A DNA stretch of 64,000 bases from Hymenopus coronatus (GCA_030762935.1 CM060884.1:72357196-72421195); one strand, 5' to 3'. Positions 32,529-45,048 are shown, counted from the first letter of the stretch. Translations and numbers: made by a program. The notes: generated by a model from the letters alone, not told the origin.

Positions 32529-33335
32529 AAAAAACCTGATGTGTTCCATTCACTTGTCTTTATCTATCTGATCTACAAACAAACTCCTTACAAAAGAATA
32601 TTCTTCTTTCTACACAATGCTAATCGAGATAAACATTAGCAGCATGTTCTTATTACTTAGTTCCTTATAAGCAGAAGGATATAAAGTAATGCACTAACCT
32701 AAACCAATAGTCAAATGTTTTAAAAGCGTCGATAAACGATTGCCATTGAAATTCGCTTCTTTACTTGACCATCAGTAAAACAAAAGAAACAAGAGCGACT
32801 TCCTGTCTGAAAAAAAGTATTTTAAAAGTGAAACAAGGAATATCGCGGTAACTGTTTCCTCGAAAACAAAAATGTAAAGAACGTAAATTTTATTGTGTGT
32901 TTTGAAGAGATCTACATTGGCTGTGAATTTATTTTTGTCTATCTGTAACGGTTTTACAGTTATGCAAAAGGCATTAAGAATGAAGAGATATACATTTTAT
33001 TTAACATACGGCATTTTAATAAAATCGTAGTTAATCATGAACAAAACAACATTTCCGAATATTTATATTTTGAGTTTGGTAAATTTCTTGTAAATCTTTG
33101 GGCACATCCTTACTAAACTTAAATACCAAATTAGGCATGAAATGGACTTATTGTTTTTGAGCTCCCCTGCACACAGACACACACACATACACACTGATTT
33201 TTTTTTGAAATGCTTTTATTAGATTCAGGGTGTCGAAAACATATATTAGGGGTGCATCGCAGTATTCATTTTTGGGTGGAATACAATACATTCTCTATCT
33301 ACTATGAACATTGTACATACGTGCTAGAGAAATAC
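32529..33335 (+). repeat. R1 copy, forward (subfamily B), diverged
   Basis: Starts ACCTGATGTGTTCCATTCAC; later marks are CGATTGCCATTG and CTTGACCATCAGTAAAAC. Ends CATACGTGCTAGAGAAATAC. Several internal blocks are shortened. Confidence 0.85.
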
Positions 33336-33351
33336 TGTGTAACAAAAATAC

Positions 33352-33952
33352 AAATCTGGTGTGTTCCACTCACATCATTTTCCCTATATCCCTGGAAAAA
33401 AAAAAATAAAAGCTTATGCTTCTATTTACTTCAAAAGCTGGTTGCTATGTGACTGATGTTCCTTTGTTAGTATGGGCAGGAGTTGACAAATTCCTGTATG
33501 AGAAAAGTATAAGTTTTTTAAAGCTGAAGACCAAAATAAAGGATATATCAAAACCGATCAACTCTATGAAACAAATGTATATGGCATATGCTGTTTGTTT
33601 TATCGTGGTCTACATTTTTGGTGTTGTAAGTTTTTGTATATCTCTTAAGGTTTACTAGTTATGCAAAATTCAATAAAAATCATCTAGAACACAGAGGTGT
33701 TTTGAGGCTATTCCCAGAAAATACAAGATGTACATTTTATTTGGCAAATAAATATCTTAAATATAAGAGATTTTAATTAAAATCGTTAGTCATTTTTAAG
33801 AAAATCAAAATTTATAAAAATGTTCCATGTAAAGGGTAGTTGGGGTGGGGGAATTTTCTTGAAAATCTTCAGGTCGCTTTTGAAAGATACCAAATCTAAA
33901 TACCAAGTTTAGTTTTTAACAGACTTTTCGTTTTTGAGCTATGCACATACAA

Positions 33953-33994
<42 letters not shown>

Positions 33995-34147
33995 CAGACA
34001 TCTACGGACACTTTTCTAAAAAAAAATTGGATTCAGAGGGTGTCAAAACATGTATTTCCGGTGAAATCTCGGTATTGAATTTCTGGGTGCAATACAATAC
34101 CTTCTCTATACGCTATGTACATAGTACGTGTAGTGCAAGTAAAAATA
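33352..34147 (+). repeat. R1 copy, forward (subfamily A), long AC tract
   Basis: Starts AATCTGGTGTGTTCCACTCA, with an internal deletion after TTCTATTTACTTC. The tract at 33955-33990 is a pure (CA)n of about 16 repeats. Ends ACGTGTAGTGCAAGTAAAAA. Confidence 0.88.
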
Positions 34148-34664
34148 ACAACTAAAGAATGTAATTTATAAAAGTAAACTGTTTTATTAACTACATATAA
34201 TAGAGTTTACAGTTGTTTAAACCACGCATCCTGTACAGTAAGTAAATAAATGTTGCAGTGATAACTTGTAACACAATGTAAAGCAATAATAAATGAATGG
34301 GTATATGAAGCAGTAGACTTGTTCCTCATTTCTCCATATTTTGAGGCTTCTTCGGAACCGGTCTCTTTCTGTAATTATTTTGTCCGATATGATAAAAGCT
34401 CTTGTTTTATGACCGCGGTAATCGCCACGAGTAATGAAACATAATAAATATTTTACACTTTAAACTTGCATCTGTCACAATAGTTTTAACTTTAATTTTT
34501 CATCCCTAATTTAATACTCGTTTTGTCTTAAAGTACGTGTTTGTTTTAGCCACCATGTACTCTTGCGAGCATAAAAAGTGGCCCTCTCCTAAACCGTATA
34601 GTAATATTCCCTCCGCAAGGTTTGACCTTCAGATATAATAACCTTTACTGACTCATAATTATTT
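34148..34664. other. No gene seen
   Basis: AT-rich, R1-free. No exon or known element recognised. Confidence 0.4.
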
Positions 34665-35513
34665 CTTTTTACTTTCTCTATACGTACTATGAACATAGTG
34701 TATAGAGAAGGTATTGGACTCCACTCAAAAATTCGATACCGAGATTTCAGCGGAAAAATATATTTTAGAGTCCCCTGTATCCAAAAAAAGTATTTTCAGG
34801 AAAAGGTCTGAGTGTATGTGTGTGTGTGTGTCTGTGAACACAATAACTCAAAAACGAAAAGTATTAAAAATACCAAACTTGATATATAAGTTCAGTATCT
34901 TCCAGGGATGCAATATGAAGATTTTGAGAAAAGTCACCCCACTCCAAACTATCCTTTACAGGAAATATTTTTCGACATTTTTGAGTATCTCAAAAATGGC
35001 TCAAAAGATTTTGGTTAAAATGTCGTATATTAAAGATATTTACCCGACAAATAAAATGTATATTTTGAATATTCCGGGAATAGCCTCTGAAGACTACTTT
35101 ATTCGGAATTTTTCACAACTGTTTTACCCTAAGCGATAAACAAAAACTTACCACACAAAAATACTGTGAAGCACGCAATTTATGTCATATACATTTTTAG
35201 AGGGGTTGATCGTTGTTGAGATATTCCTTGCTTTTGGTTTCAGCATTAAAAACTTCTACTTTTCTAATACGGGAATTTGTCAACCCCTGTCCATACAAAC
35301 AAAGAAACTTCAGTCACATAGCCAGCAGGTTTTGACTATCACTTTAGCCTATGGTACTCCCTTATTTCGCTTCTACTTACAAGGAAGCAAGTAATAAGAC
35401 TATTTCTGCTAATTTTTCTCGAGTAGGATTAAGGAAATAGAAGCATGGGTTTTTAACAATAATTTGTTGTAGATATGTAGAGAAAGTCATGTGAATGGAT
35501 CACATCAGATGTT
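34665..35513 (-). repeat. R1 copy, reverse, full length (subfamily A)
   Basis: Starts TTTACTTTCTCTATACGTAC with a palindrome (CTATGAACATAGTGTATAG) and ends TGAATGGATCACATCAGATG. Confidence 0.92.
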
Positions 35514-36338
35514 TGTATATAGTACATGGTCCTCCACCCAGAAATTTAATAAGGACATTTCGCCGAAAATATACGTTTTAGAATCCCCTGTGTACAAAAA
35601 AAAGCATGTTTAGAAAAAGGTCCATGTGTGAGTCTATGTGTTCGTTTGACTGTGAATACGATAACTAAAAACGAAAAGTGGGTAAAATACCAAACTTGGT
35701 GTTTAGATTTAGTATCCTCTAAGGATGCAATACAAAGAATTTGAGGAAAGCTCCTCCACCCTACACTACCCTTTATATGGAAAATATTTCGATAATGTTG
35801 ATTTTTTCAAAATTGGTTATAATGATTATGATTAAAATACCGTGTATTAAATATATTTACATTACAAATAAAATGTATATCTTGAATTTTATGGGAATAA
35901 CCTCTGAAGACCTTTTTATTGAGGATACGCTTTACTGAATTTTGTATAACGGTTAAATATAAAGAGATAGACAAAAGCTTCTAGAAAAAATGTAGATTTA
36001 GTTAAAACACATAATCTATATCAAATACATTTTTTCGTGGATTTGACCGTATTCGAGATATTCCTTGTTATTGATTTCAATTTTAAAATACCTATACTTT
36101 TCTCATACGGGAACTTGTCAACACCTGGCCACGCAAAGAAACGGATCTCAATCCCATGGCAACCACATTTTAAAACATTTGACTGTTAGTTTAGCCTAGT
36201 GTATTCCCTTATTTCCCTTCTACTTATAAGAAACTAAGTAATAAGACAGTTTCTGATTATGTTTTAGCATTAAATAGATAAAAGAATAAGCTTATTAACA
36301 AACATTTGTCACAGAGATGTAGAGAAAGACATGTGAAT
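35514..36338 (-). repeat. R1 copy, reverse (subfamily C)
   Basis: Follows the previous reverse copy directly. The palindrome is reduced (TATATAGTACATGG). Subfamily C marks: GGCCACGCAAAGAAACGGAT and AATCCCATGGCAACCACATT. Ends GAGAAAGACATGTGAAT. Confidence 0.88.
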
Positions 36339-36872
36339 TTTTATTTTCTCAAAATTGGCTCTAACGCTTTTGATTAATATATCTTATATTTAAATATTTA
36401 TATGCCAAATAAAATTTATCTTTAATTTCCTAGGAATAGATTCTGAAGACTACTTTATTCTGGATGAATTTTACGGAATTTTGCATAACTGATAAACCGT
36501 AAGAAATGGACAAAAACTTACCACAAAAAACATGTACATCAGGATAAAACTCACAATTTATGTTGTATACATTTTTTTCGTGGAGATGATTGTTTTTGAG
36601 ATATTCCTTTCTTTAGTTACAGTTTTGAAAGACTTACAGGTTATATAGGTCCATACAAAGGAACTTCAGTCACATAGCAACCAGCCTTTGACTATCACTT
36701 TAACCTATGATACTCCCTTATTTCCCTTCTACTTGCAAGGAAGCAAGTAATAAGACTATTTGTGCTAATTTTTTCTCGATTAGCATGAGGTAAATAGAAG
36801 CATAAACTGTCTAACAATAATTTGTGCTAAGTTGTAGAAAAAGTCATGTGAATGAACACGTAAGATTTTTGT
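36339..36872 (-). repeat. R1 copy, reverse, palindrome half missing (subfamily A)
   Basis: Begins mid-element (TTATTTTCTCAAAATTGGCT) and ends AATGAACACGTAAGATTTTT. Third in a tandem of reverse copies. Confidence 0.88.
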
Positions 36873-36978
36873 GGTTTAGGAGTAGCCTTTTAGCGTTTCC
36901 TACACATAATCTGTCAACTGACCTGTAATACAGTTTGTATCTTTATTGGTGTCATATATTTGGGGGACGTGTTAAAAA

Positions 36979-37818
36979 ATGAATCTGATGTGTTACACTC
37001 ACATGACTTTTTCTAGCTGCTCTACAAAAGAACTTCTAACAAAATATTATTTTTCTTTCTACACAGTGCTAACATTAGCAGAATGTCCTTATTACTTAAT
37101 TCCTTGTAAGTAGAAGGCAACTAAGGGAATGCGCTAGGCTAAAGCGAATCACATCTTTAAAAGCTGTCGCTATGCGATTGTCTTTGCAAATAGTTTGTTT
37201 GCTTGGCCAGGAGGACACTTCTAGTCTGAATAAAGTATAAGTACGTATTTTACAATTGAAACCAATAACATGGAATATCTCTGAGAAGGTTACCTCCACA
37301 ACAAAAGCGTCAAGAACATAAATTGTGTGTTTTGACAAGATTTACATTTTTTGCGTTGTAAGTTTTTGTCTATCTCTTACGGTTTAGCTGTTTAGCAAAA
37401 TTCATACAGAATAAAGAGGTCTTCAGAGGCTATTCCCAGATATAGTTTTATTTACGATGTACATATCTTTAATATTTTAATTAAAATCGTTAGAGGCATT
37501 TTTTAGAAAAGCAAAATGCTCGAACATTTACCTATGTAAAGGGTAGTTTGTGTGGGGGGAGGGATTTCTTGAAAATCTTCGAGTCGCATTCTTAGAAGAT
37601 TCTAAACCTAAATACCATCTTTGGTATTTAAAGGTCTTTTCGTTTTTGAGCTAAGTTGTCCAAGACACATACGGACCTTTTTCTAAAAATGCTTTTTTTT
37701 TGGATTCAGGGAGACACTATACATGAATTTCTGTGAAATCTCGGTATCGAATTTTTGGGTGCAATACAATACCTTCTCTATACATTATGTACATAGTACG
37801 TGTAGAGAAAGTAAAAAA
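36979..37818 (+). repeat. R1 copy, forward, full length (subfamily B)
   Basis: Starts GAATCTGATGTGTTACACTC and ends ACGTGTAGAGAAAGTAAAAA. Its B-type left half joins a right half (GATTCAGGGAGACACTATAC) close to subfamily A, suggesting recombination between subfamilies. Confidence 0.9.
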
Positions 37819-37842
37819 TGGAAGCGGACTAGCACTCCCAGA

Positions 37843-38097
37843 TGAGGTAAAGGAACCTTAGCAGGCCACAGGCGAACATACTGCTAGAGACGCGCGGAAG
37901 TTCTAGTCGGACCGGTTTCGATCCCAAGCGACCGCATGTGAGATTTGCGGTGGTCAAAGAGGCGCAGGGATGAGTTTCTGCGGTTTTCCCCGCCATCACA
38001 TTCCATCGGTGCTTCATCTTGATTCCATGTATCATCAGAGTCATCGCCTGCGGTGCATTTGTATTAAAAGCGGGCGTTTAACACTATAAAAAGAAAT
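37843..38097 (+). mobile_element. Composite SINE fragments (minus piece plus S1)
   Basis: 37843-37905 (GATGAGGTAAAGGAACCTTA, GAGACGCGCGGAAGTT) is the tail of the SINE at 39190-39500. 37915-38097 (TTTCGATCCCAAGCGACCGC, TTCCATCGGTGCTTCATC, AAAGCGGGCGTTTAACACTA) is S1 without its tRNA head. Confidence 0.75.
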
Positions 38098-38264
38098 AAA
38101 GGAACAATGGGAAGAGTACACTGCATATACGCCGATATATCATGATCTAAGACTCCCAGAAGGAAGAGATGAGGTAAAAAATGGCGTGTTATTTATGGAC
38201 GGTCTTTAACTGCTGTAGTTCTCAGCGTCCCATTCTATACTGGGCGTAAAGGACCGCTTAATTT

Positions 38265-38958
38265 TGCTCACAGGCGACTGTGACAAAATGCAAAACATTA
38301 TTTTTAGCCTTAGACAAAGCTCAAATGATGCTGAATACACTACTGTAAAACTTTTAGGAATGGTTTTAGATACAGAATTAACCTGGAATTCACATGTTGA
38401 AATGGTCCGTAAAAAATTATCTAAAGTTGTGTAATTACTGAGAACCATTTACAACAAAGTACCTTGTAACTATTTAAAGCAAATATATCTTGCTTTGTTT
38501 GAAAGTGTTTTTAGCTATGGACTGTTAGCATATGGGAACTGTTCTAAATTGAAAGATATTCCACTTCTACAAAAGAAAGCCATGAGAATTTAATGTCATA
38601 CTTCTTACAATGCTCCATGTAGACTATTTTTTAAGCAACAGAAAATTTTAACAGTGTACAATTGCTATATATTACAATTATTATTATATGTGCACAAGAA
38701 TTTAAGTCAATTTAAACTGAACAGACATATACACACATTAAATACCAGAAATATTGATAAATTGCATGATCCATACACTAGACTAAAGAAAGTTGAAGAT
38801 GGTTGTCTGATAACCAGCATTACAGCCTATAACAAGCTTCCGGACCACATGAGAGATCTAAATGTAATACAGTTTAAGGCTAAAGTAAACAAATGGTTGA
38901 TGGACAATGTATTTTACAATTTGGATGAATTTTTTAATACTAGAATTGTTATATGACT
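38265..38958 (+). pseudogene. LINE reverse transcriptase C-terminal region, degraded
   Basis: The plus frame reads CDKMQNIIFSLRQSS, then VKLLGMVLDTELTWNSHVE, SVFSYGLLAYGNCS, LQKKAMRI and ILTVYNCYILQLLLYVHKN, then the tail frame 38654-38956 (TAYNKLPDHMRDLN, FKAKVNKWLMDNVFYNLDEF). This is the thumb and C-terminal part of a non-LTR retrotransposon ORF2, probably jockey-like. In-frame stops follow KLSKVV and KAMRI. The 5' end is truncated, as is usual for LINE insertions. Confidence 0.85.
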
Positions 38959-39035
38959 GACTCTTACTTGTATATATTATTTTGATCATGTCTATTGTAC
39001 CAATGTACCTAATGACTAAACAAGTAAATACTCTA

Positions 39036-39190
39036 TCAGACTTGATGTTCTTTTACGAGCCGTAAATCTATGAGCTTTACTTCCCATATTCTTTTACGGC
39101 CGAAAAAATCCATCGTCCTCCGCCGGGTTTGAACCCGCGACCTTGGATATATAAAGTTAGCATTGTAACCATCACACCACGGAGGGCGAC
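39036..39190 (-). mobile_element. tRNA-derived SINE, family S3, minus strand
   Basis: Minus strand: CCTCCGTGGTGTGATGGTTA (A box), GGTCGCGGGTTCAAACCCGG (B box), then GACGATGGATTTTTTCGGCC and a tail. The same head and GACGATGGATTTTTTCGG occur at 47.65 kb. Confidence 0.78.
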
Positions 39191-39500
39191 AGATGAGGTA
39201 AAGGAACCCTAGGAGGCACAGGCGGACATACTGCCGGAGACGCGCGGTAGTTACTAACATTCCCAATGGTCTGTTCCAATGCCGGTCCACCAATGAGACT
39301 GTGTAAGCGACCCATCGACCTGGCAGTCTTTTATTTGAACATGAGGCCGCGCCATCTGCCCACACAGCCACACCCCCGAATGGGATGAAAATGAAATTAT
39401 GGAAACGAAATCATGGCAAATGAGAAAACCACTTCGCACGGTCAGAGCCAGCGGTCGCCGCAACCTCCACACTCTACCGCCACGCCACGGTGGTGCCACG
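39191..39500 (-). mobile_element. SINE-like element, minus strand
   Basis: About 310 bp, GC-rich relative to the window. Its 3' end (CCTAGGGTTCCTTTACCTCA on the minus strand) recurs at 37843-37905. The minus-strand start GCACCACCGTGGCGTGGCGG resembles an A-box region, but I see no good B box. Abuts S3 with no spacer. Confidence 0.55.
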
Positions 39501-39987
39501 ATAGGTAGTGGGGGAATAAAAAGAAAACTGTGTTTGTAATTAAGAATCCACAAGCGTATTCAGCCTGGCCCTGGCAATTGCGCGAACACTCACAAATATG
39601 AACGCGTTCCCCGAATTTTACGCCATTGCTACTAACGCTAAAAGGCCTGGAAATATCGGCTGATGAATATTACAGAAGTGCTAAAACGTAAATGCTGTTT
39701 CCATTGTGGTTAACGAGAATCGCCCTCTGATATTCTTCTGTTTCTCTCTAACAATTTTCACTCTTTTAACCTTTCTCTGTGATAAATACATTCTCCTGTT
39801 ACTCCTACACTTGCATTTAAGAGTCAAATAAGTGAAGAAAAGATCTTTCTATAAGCCCCGAGTTCGAATTCCGGTTAGAAAAATGACTTGAAAATACAAT
39901 GCTCAGTAACTTTAAACTGCACGGACGCTGGGTTCATTTGGGCATCATTTCACCCATTTCATTTATCGACCTCTTACGTTAAAGGAT
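39501..39987. other. No gene seen
   Basis: No exon or element recognised. 39860-39875 (GAGTTCGAATTCCGG) looks like an isolated B box but has no tRNA-like partner. Confidence 0.35.
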
Positions 39988-40173
39988 GGGGTTTAACGAG
40001 ATTTACATTCTTTGTTTACTAAGTTTTTGTATATCTCTTACGACATTTTTCTAAAAATGGGGGTATCAAAACATGTATGTCCGGTTAAACCTTGGTATCG
40101 AATTTTTGGGTGGAATACAATACCTTCTCTATTCACTATGTACATAGCACAAAGTGGCTAGAGAAGGTAAAAA
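39988..40173 (+). repeat. R1 deletion derivative, forward
   Basis: GAGATTTACATTCTTTGTTT to TATCTCTTACGAC, then directly CATTTTTCTAAAAATGGGGG and the palindrome end. About 350 bp between the middle and the AC module are gone. Confidence 0.8.
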
Positions 40174-40544
40174 TAATAGACGAATTGAATATCGGGAAAC
40201 ATAAGCAATTTTTGTTGAGATAAAAGTGTTTAACAAGAGAATATGTAGAAGCTGGTTAACATTGAATTTAATTTGAGAACGTCAGAGTTGCCCTCTGTTA
40301 ACAGAAAGTTTGCCATGTGGGCACCTGTGCTTTTGTACGGGTTTATCTACAAACATGCGCGCGAACATTCAGCTTGTTACCAACTCTATGACAATGAAAC
40401 CCTTCTAAGCTGGAAATGATTGCTCATATCGTTATATCTTTACCCTGGCGAATATCTCTCGACCAGAATTAGCGGTAGTGGAAGCTGCAAAGTGACACTT
40501 AAAACAGATAATACGGAGGATGCTTTAAACCTTCGTATTAGTGT
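40174..40544. other. No gene seen
   Basis: No element or exon recognised. Confidence 0.35.
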
Positions 40545-40554
40545 TTATTGTACC

Positions 40555-41186
40555 GTATTAGAAATAATTATAACTTGAATATTAATAAAACGAAAATAAA
40601 AATGTTGATTTGTAGAAGAAAGGTAATAATAGTAATAATATAAACATACAAAATTAAGATATTATAACACTGTCATTAAACCATAATGTCTAAATTAATT
40701 TTGAACCGAAAAGCAGATTTAGAAAACTTGGTGAAAAAAGAATGCAAAATAGTAAGGAAAATTTTAGGCCCACAAGTCGTAGATGAACAGTACAGACTCA
40801 GAAGATAGAATGAAATAGAACTATATACAGATATTCACAGTGATATTAGAATACGAAGGTTAACATTTTATGGACATATCAAAAGAATGAATTCTAACAG
40901 GCTCGCAAAACAAGTCATTGAATTTTATGAAAATAGAAGCAAATCACATGTAGATACTATGAAATGGATTGAGGAAGTAAAAAACGATTTAAAATTAACA
41001 GAAATTACACAAGAAGATGTATTAAACAGAGTGCTCTTCAGAAACAAAGTTCATAAATGGCAAGTTGACCACGAGGACAGACCGAAGAAAAGAACTGGAG
41101 CAATGTGGACAGACGAGAGAAAAGAAGCCCACAGCCAAAGAATGAGAGAAATATTAGTTCAAAGGAAAACAAAGACACGTTTCTAA
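40555..41186 (+). pseudogene. LINE reverse transcriptase C-terminus, second family
   Basis: 40570-40620 reads YNLNINKTKIKMLICRRK, an RT motif. After a deletion, 40710-41186 reads LNRKADLENLVKKECKIVRK, then after a stop IRIRRLTFYGHIKRMNSNRL and PKKRTGAMWTDERKEAH, the C-terminal tail typical of a common arthropod non-LTR retrotransposon. One in-frame stop lies in YRLRR*NEIELY. Unrelated to the LINE at 38.3 kb. Confidence 0.8.
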
Positions 41187-41232
41187 GTACTTTGCGTAAT
41201 CCCTCATGGGCTCATTCGTGGTGAAAAAAAAA

Positions 41233-41266
<34 letters not shown>
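41233..41266 (+). repeat. (TAA)n tail of the LINE
   Basis: About 11 TAA units 45 bp after the LINE stop, a 3' microsatellite tail as seen on several non-LTR families. R1 sequence starts right after it. Confidence 0.85.
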
Positions 41267-41269
<3 letters not shown>

Positions 41270-41273
41270 CAAC

Positions 41274-41573
41274 TTCACATCACTTCTTCTACATCTCTGC
41301 AATAACTTGTTAATAAGCTAATTCTTCTATCTACTTCATGCTAATAGAGATAAACATTAGCAGAAACTGTCTTATTACTTAGTTCCTCATAAGTAGAAGG
41401 TAAATGAGGGAATACACTAGGCTAAACCGACAGTCAACTGTTTCAAAATGTGGTTGCTAGTGGTGTTTCCATCCGTGGCCAGGAGTTGACAAGTTCCCGT
41501 ATGAGAAATGCTCTAAGTAGGTATTTTGAAACCAAAACTAATAACAAGGAATATCTTGAAAACGGCCAAATTC

Positions 41574-41635
<62 letters not shown>

Positions 41636-42068
41636 AAATAGTGTGCTTTAAGTGGGACTACATATGTGTGGTAAGCTTTTGTCCATCTCTTAATGGTTTA
41701 GTATGCAACATTCACAATAAAGAGGTCATCAGAGAGTATTGTAGACAATTCAAAGCACATATTTTATTTTTTATGTAAATATGTTTAATGTAAGGGATTT
41801 TAATCAAAATCGTGAAAGTAATTTTTGGGAAAAACCTAATTTTCAAAAATTGTTCAGAGTAATCGGTAGTTTATGTTGGAGTATTTTCTTGAAAATATAT
41901 ACCAAGTTTGCTACAGACCCACGCATCTTTTTCTGAAAATGTTCTTTTTCTATTTAAAGGGTCCCAAAACATGTATTTCCGGTGAAATCTGGTTGTCGAA
42001 TTTTTGGGTGGAGTACGATATACTTCCTGTGTACCTATGAACATAGGTACGTGTAGCGAAATTAAAAA
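41274..42068 (+). repeat. R1 copy, forward (subfamily C) with (TA)n
   Basis: The TCTGATGTG start is lost; begins CTTCACATCACTTCTTCTAC. Carries a (TA)n run at 41576-41631 where other copies have ATGTATATAACATAAA. Ends ACGTGTAGCGAAATTAAAAA. Confidence 0.87.
41576..41631. repeat. (TA)n microsatellite inside R1
   Basis: About 27 TA repeats, grown from the short TATATA native to that point in R1. Confidence 0.95.
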
Positions 42069-42872
42069 TGCGTACTATGTACATAACGTATAGGGGAAGT
42101 ATTGTATTTCAACCAAAAATTCGACACTGAGATTTCACCGGAAATACATGTTTTAGGACCCCCTGAATGCAAAAAAAAAAGCATTTTCAGAAAAAGGTCC
42201 GTGTGTGACTGTGGACAGAATAGCTCAAAAACGAAAAGACCGTTAAATACCAAACTCGGTATTTAAGTTCAGTATCTTCCAAGGATGTGACACGAAGATT
42301 GTTTAGAAAATCCCACGAACCCAAACTAATCTTTACATGGAGACATTTTGTTTTTCTTAAAAATGTCTAATTATTTTGATTAATATACAGTATATTAAAA
42401 TATTTACCTGACAAATAAAATGTAGATCTTGAATTGTTTGGGAATAGCCTCTGAAGACTACTTTATTATTAATGAATTTTACGGAATTTTGCATAATTGC
42501 TAAATCGTAAGAGATGAAAAAAAACTTACCACACAAAAAATTTAGGGCACTTCAAAACATACAATTTATGTTATATACTTTTTATCATGGTGTTGGTCGT
42601 TTTTGGCACATGCCTTGTTTTTGTTTCAGCTTTGAAAAACATAATTTTCCCAAACAGGAATTTGTCAACTCCTGCCCATACAAACAAAGGCACTTCAGTC
42701 ACATAGCAACCAGCTTTTGACTATCACTTTAACCTATGGTACCCCCTTATTTCGTTTCTACTTACAAGGAAGCAAGTAGTATTTCTGCTAATTTTTTCTT
42801 GATTGCCATGAAGTAAAAGGAAGCACAAGCTTTTCAATAATATTTTTTCAGGGATGTAAAGAAAGTCGTGTG
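42069..42872 (-). repeat. R1 copy, reverse (subfamily A)
   Basis: Placed head to head with the previous copy: the two palindrome ends meet at about 42065-42095 (TGCGTACTATGTACATAACG). Ends GGATGTAAAGAAAGTCGTGT. Confidence 0.88.
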
Positions 42873-42980
42873 GCCCTAAAACGAGTATTTCTGGTAATAC
42901 CTCGACATCACATTTTTGGGTGGAAAGCAATACCATCTCTACACATTATGTACATAGTAAGTATAGAGGAAGTAAAAATG
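42873..42980 (+). repeat. R1 3'-end fragment, forward
   Basis: CCCTAAAACGAGTATTTCTG to ATAGAGGAAGTAAAAATG. Confidence 0.8.
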
Positions 42981-43374
42981 ATGTAAACAGTTGAACATAA
43001 GACACTGTACTACATTGAAGACGATAAATTTCACCTCTTTCTTTCCCAGCGCTGGGCAGCAAGTAATTCTCGTTAAAAGAAACTGTTTCCTGTTCCCGAG
43101 AGCTTTAGAAGGCAGCGGTGCTACTTTGAGCGTCGACTTATGCCTTCGCTTTAATCCGTTGACGTGTTGAGGGTTGGCTAAAGCCAGTGGCTTAGGATCT
43201 GCCAACACAACCACCTAAAGAAGCAATGTGGGGTATAGATTGTGCTCTAGTATGCCTATACCTCCTGCCATTCATACAGGAAGCTTTCTAAAATGTGCTT
43301 GTTCCTTACAACCCTTTTCACTGCTATCAAAGTCAGTACTAATATACATTTGGCATTTAACAACATTTGTAAAT
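42981..43374. other. No gene seen
   Basis: R1-free, moderately GC-rich around 43040-43200. No exon recognised. Confidence 0.35.
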
Positions 43375-44168
43375 ATCCATGTGTTCCATTCACATCGAGA
43401 AAAAATTAGCAGAAATAGTCTTATTTCTGCTTCCTTGTAAGTAGAAGCGAAATAAGGGGGTACCATAGGTTAAAGTGATAGTCAACAGCTGGTTAATATG
43501 TGACTGAAGTACCTTTGTTTGTATGGACACGACTTCACAAAGTCCTGTATGAGAAAAGTATAAGTTAATATAGCTGAAACCAAAAATAAGGAATATCTCA
43601 AAAACAATCATCAGCACGAAAAAAATGTATACAACATAAATTGTGTGTTTTAATGTGCTCTACATTTTTGGTGTGGTAAGTTTTTGTCTCTCTCTCTTAC
43701 GGTTTAGAACTTATGCAAAATTCCGTAAAATTCACTCAGAATAAAGTAGTCCCAGAAAATTAAAAATATACATTTTATTTGTTAGGTAAATATCTTTAAT
43801 ATATACGATATTTTAATCAAAATCGCTAGAGCCATTTTTTAGAAAATCAAAATTTTCGAAAAAAGTTCCAAGTAAAGGGTAGTTTGGGGTGGGGGAATTT
43901 TTCTCAAAATCTTTGTGTCGCAGCCCTAGAAGATACTAAACTTAAATACCAAGTTTCGTATTTTACCGACTTTTCGTTTTTGAGATATCTTGTTCACAGA
44001 CACACGGACACACGGACACACACACGGACCTTTTTGTGAAAATACTTTTTTTGGATACAGGGGACCCTAAAACATATATTTCCGGTGAAATCTCGGTATC
44101 GAATTTTTTGGTGGATTGCAATACCTTCTCTATACACTATGTACATAGCGCGTATAGAGAAAGTAAAA
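43375..44168 (+). repeat. R1 copy, forward (subfamily A), start deleted
   Basis: CATGTGTTCCATTCACATCG joins straight to AGAAAAAATTAGCAGAAATA, losing about 70 bp. Ends CGTATAGAGAAAGTAAAAA, which is immediately the start of the next copy. Confidence 0.9.
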
Positions 44169-44985
44169 ATCTGACGTGTACCATTCACATCACTTTCTCT
44201 ATATCCCTGCATCATATTATTCTTAAAAAGCTTATACTTCTATTTACTTCATGCTAATCAGTAAAACATTAGTAGAAATAGCCATATTACCTGCTTCCTT
44301 GTAAGTGGAGGTGAAATAAGGGAGTACCATAGGTTAAAATGATAATCAAGAGCAAGTTGCTATGTCACTGAAGTTCCTTTCTTTGTATGGACAGCAGTTG
44401 ACAAAGTCCTGTATGAGAAATGTATGTTATTCATAGCAGAAATCAAAAATAAGGAATGTCTCAAAACGACGAACTCCACGAAAAAAATGTATATAGCATA
44501 AATTGTGTGTTTTAACGTGCTGTACATTTTTTGTTTAGTAAGTTTTTTTCCATCTCTTATGGTTTAGCAGTTATTCAAAATTCAGTAAAATTCATCCAGA
44601 ATAAACTACTCTTTAGAGGCTATTCCCAGAAAATTCAAGATATACATTTTATTTATCAGGTAAATGTCTTTAATATACGAAATTTTAATTAAAATCGTTC
44701 GAGCCCTTTTTGAGAAAATCAAAAGTTTCGAAAAAAGTTCCATGTAAAGGGTAGTTGGTGGTGGGGGGATTTTTCTCAAAATCATCTTGTCGCATCCCTG
44801 GAAGATACTAAATTTAAGTACCAAGTTTGGTATTTTACCTACTTTTCGTTTTTGAGTTATCGTGTTCACAGGCACACGGGACCCTAAAACATATATTTCC
44901 GGTGAAATCTCGGTATCGAATTTTTGGGTGGAGTACAATACATGCTGTATACACTATGTTCATTGTGCATATAGAGAAAGTAAAC
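44169..44985 (+). repeat. R1 copy, forward, full length (subfamily A)
   Basis: Starts TCTGACGTGTACCATTCACA. The AC module is shortened (ACAGGCACACGGGACCCTAA), deleting the usual CTTTTTCTGAAAATGC segment. Ends CATATAGAGAAAGTAAACAT. Confidence 0.9.
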
Positions 44986-45048
44986 ATTAATAGACCATAG
45001 ATTCAATGTAACTTAATACATAGTTATGATGATTACGATAGTGATAAA

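Noticed and set aside
39036..39553. Minus-strand frames of about 100 codons
   Set aside because: They overlap tRNA-derived S3 and an adjacent SINE-like element.
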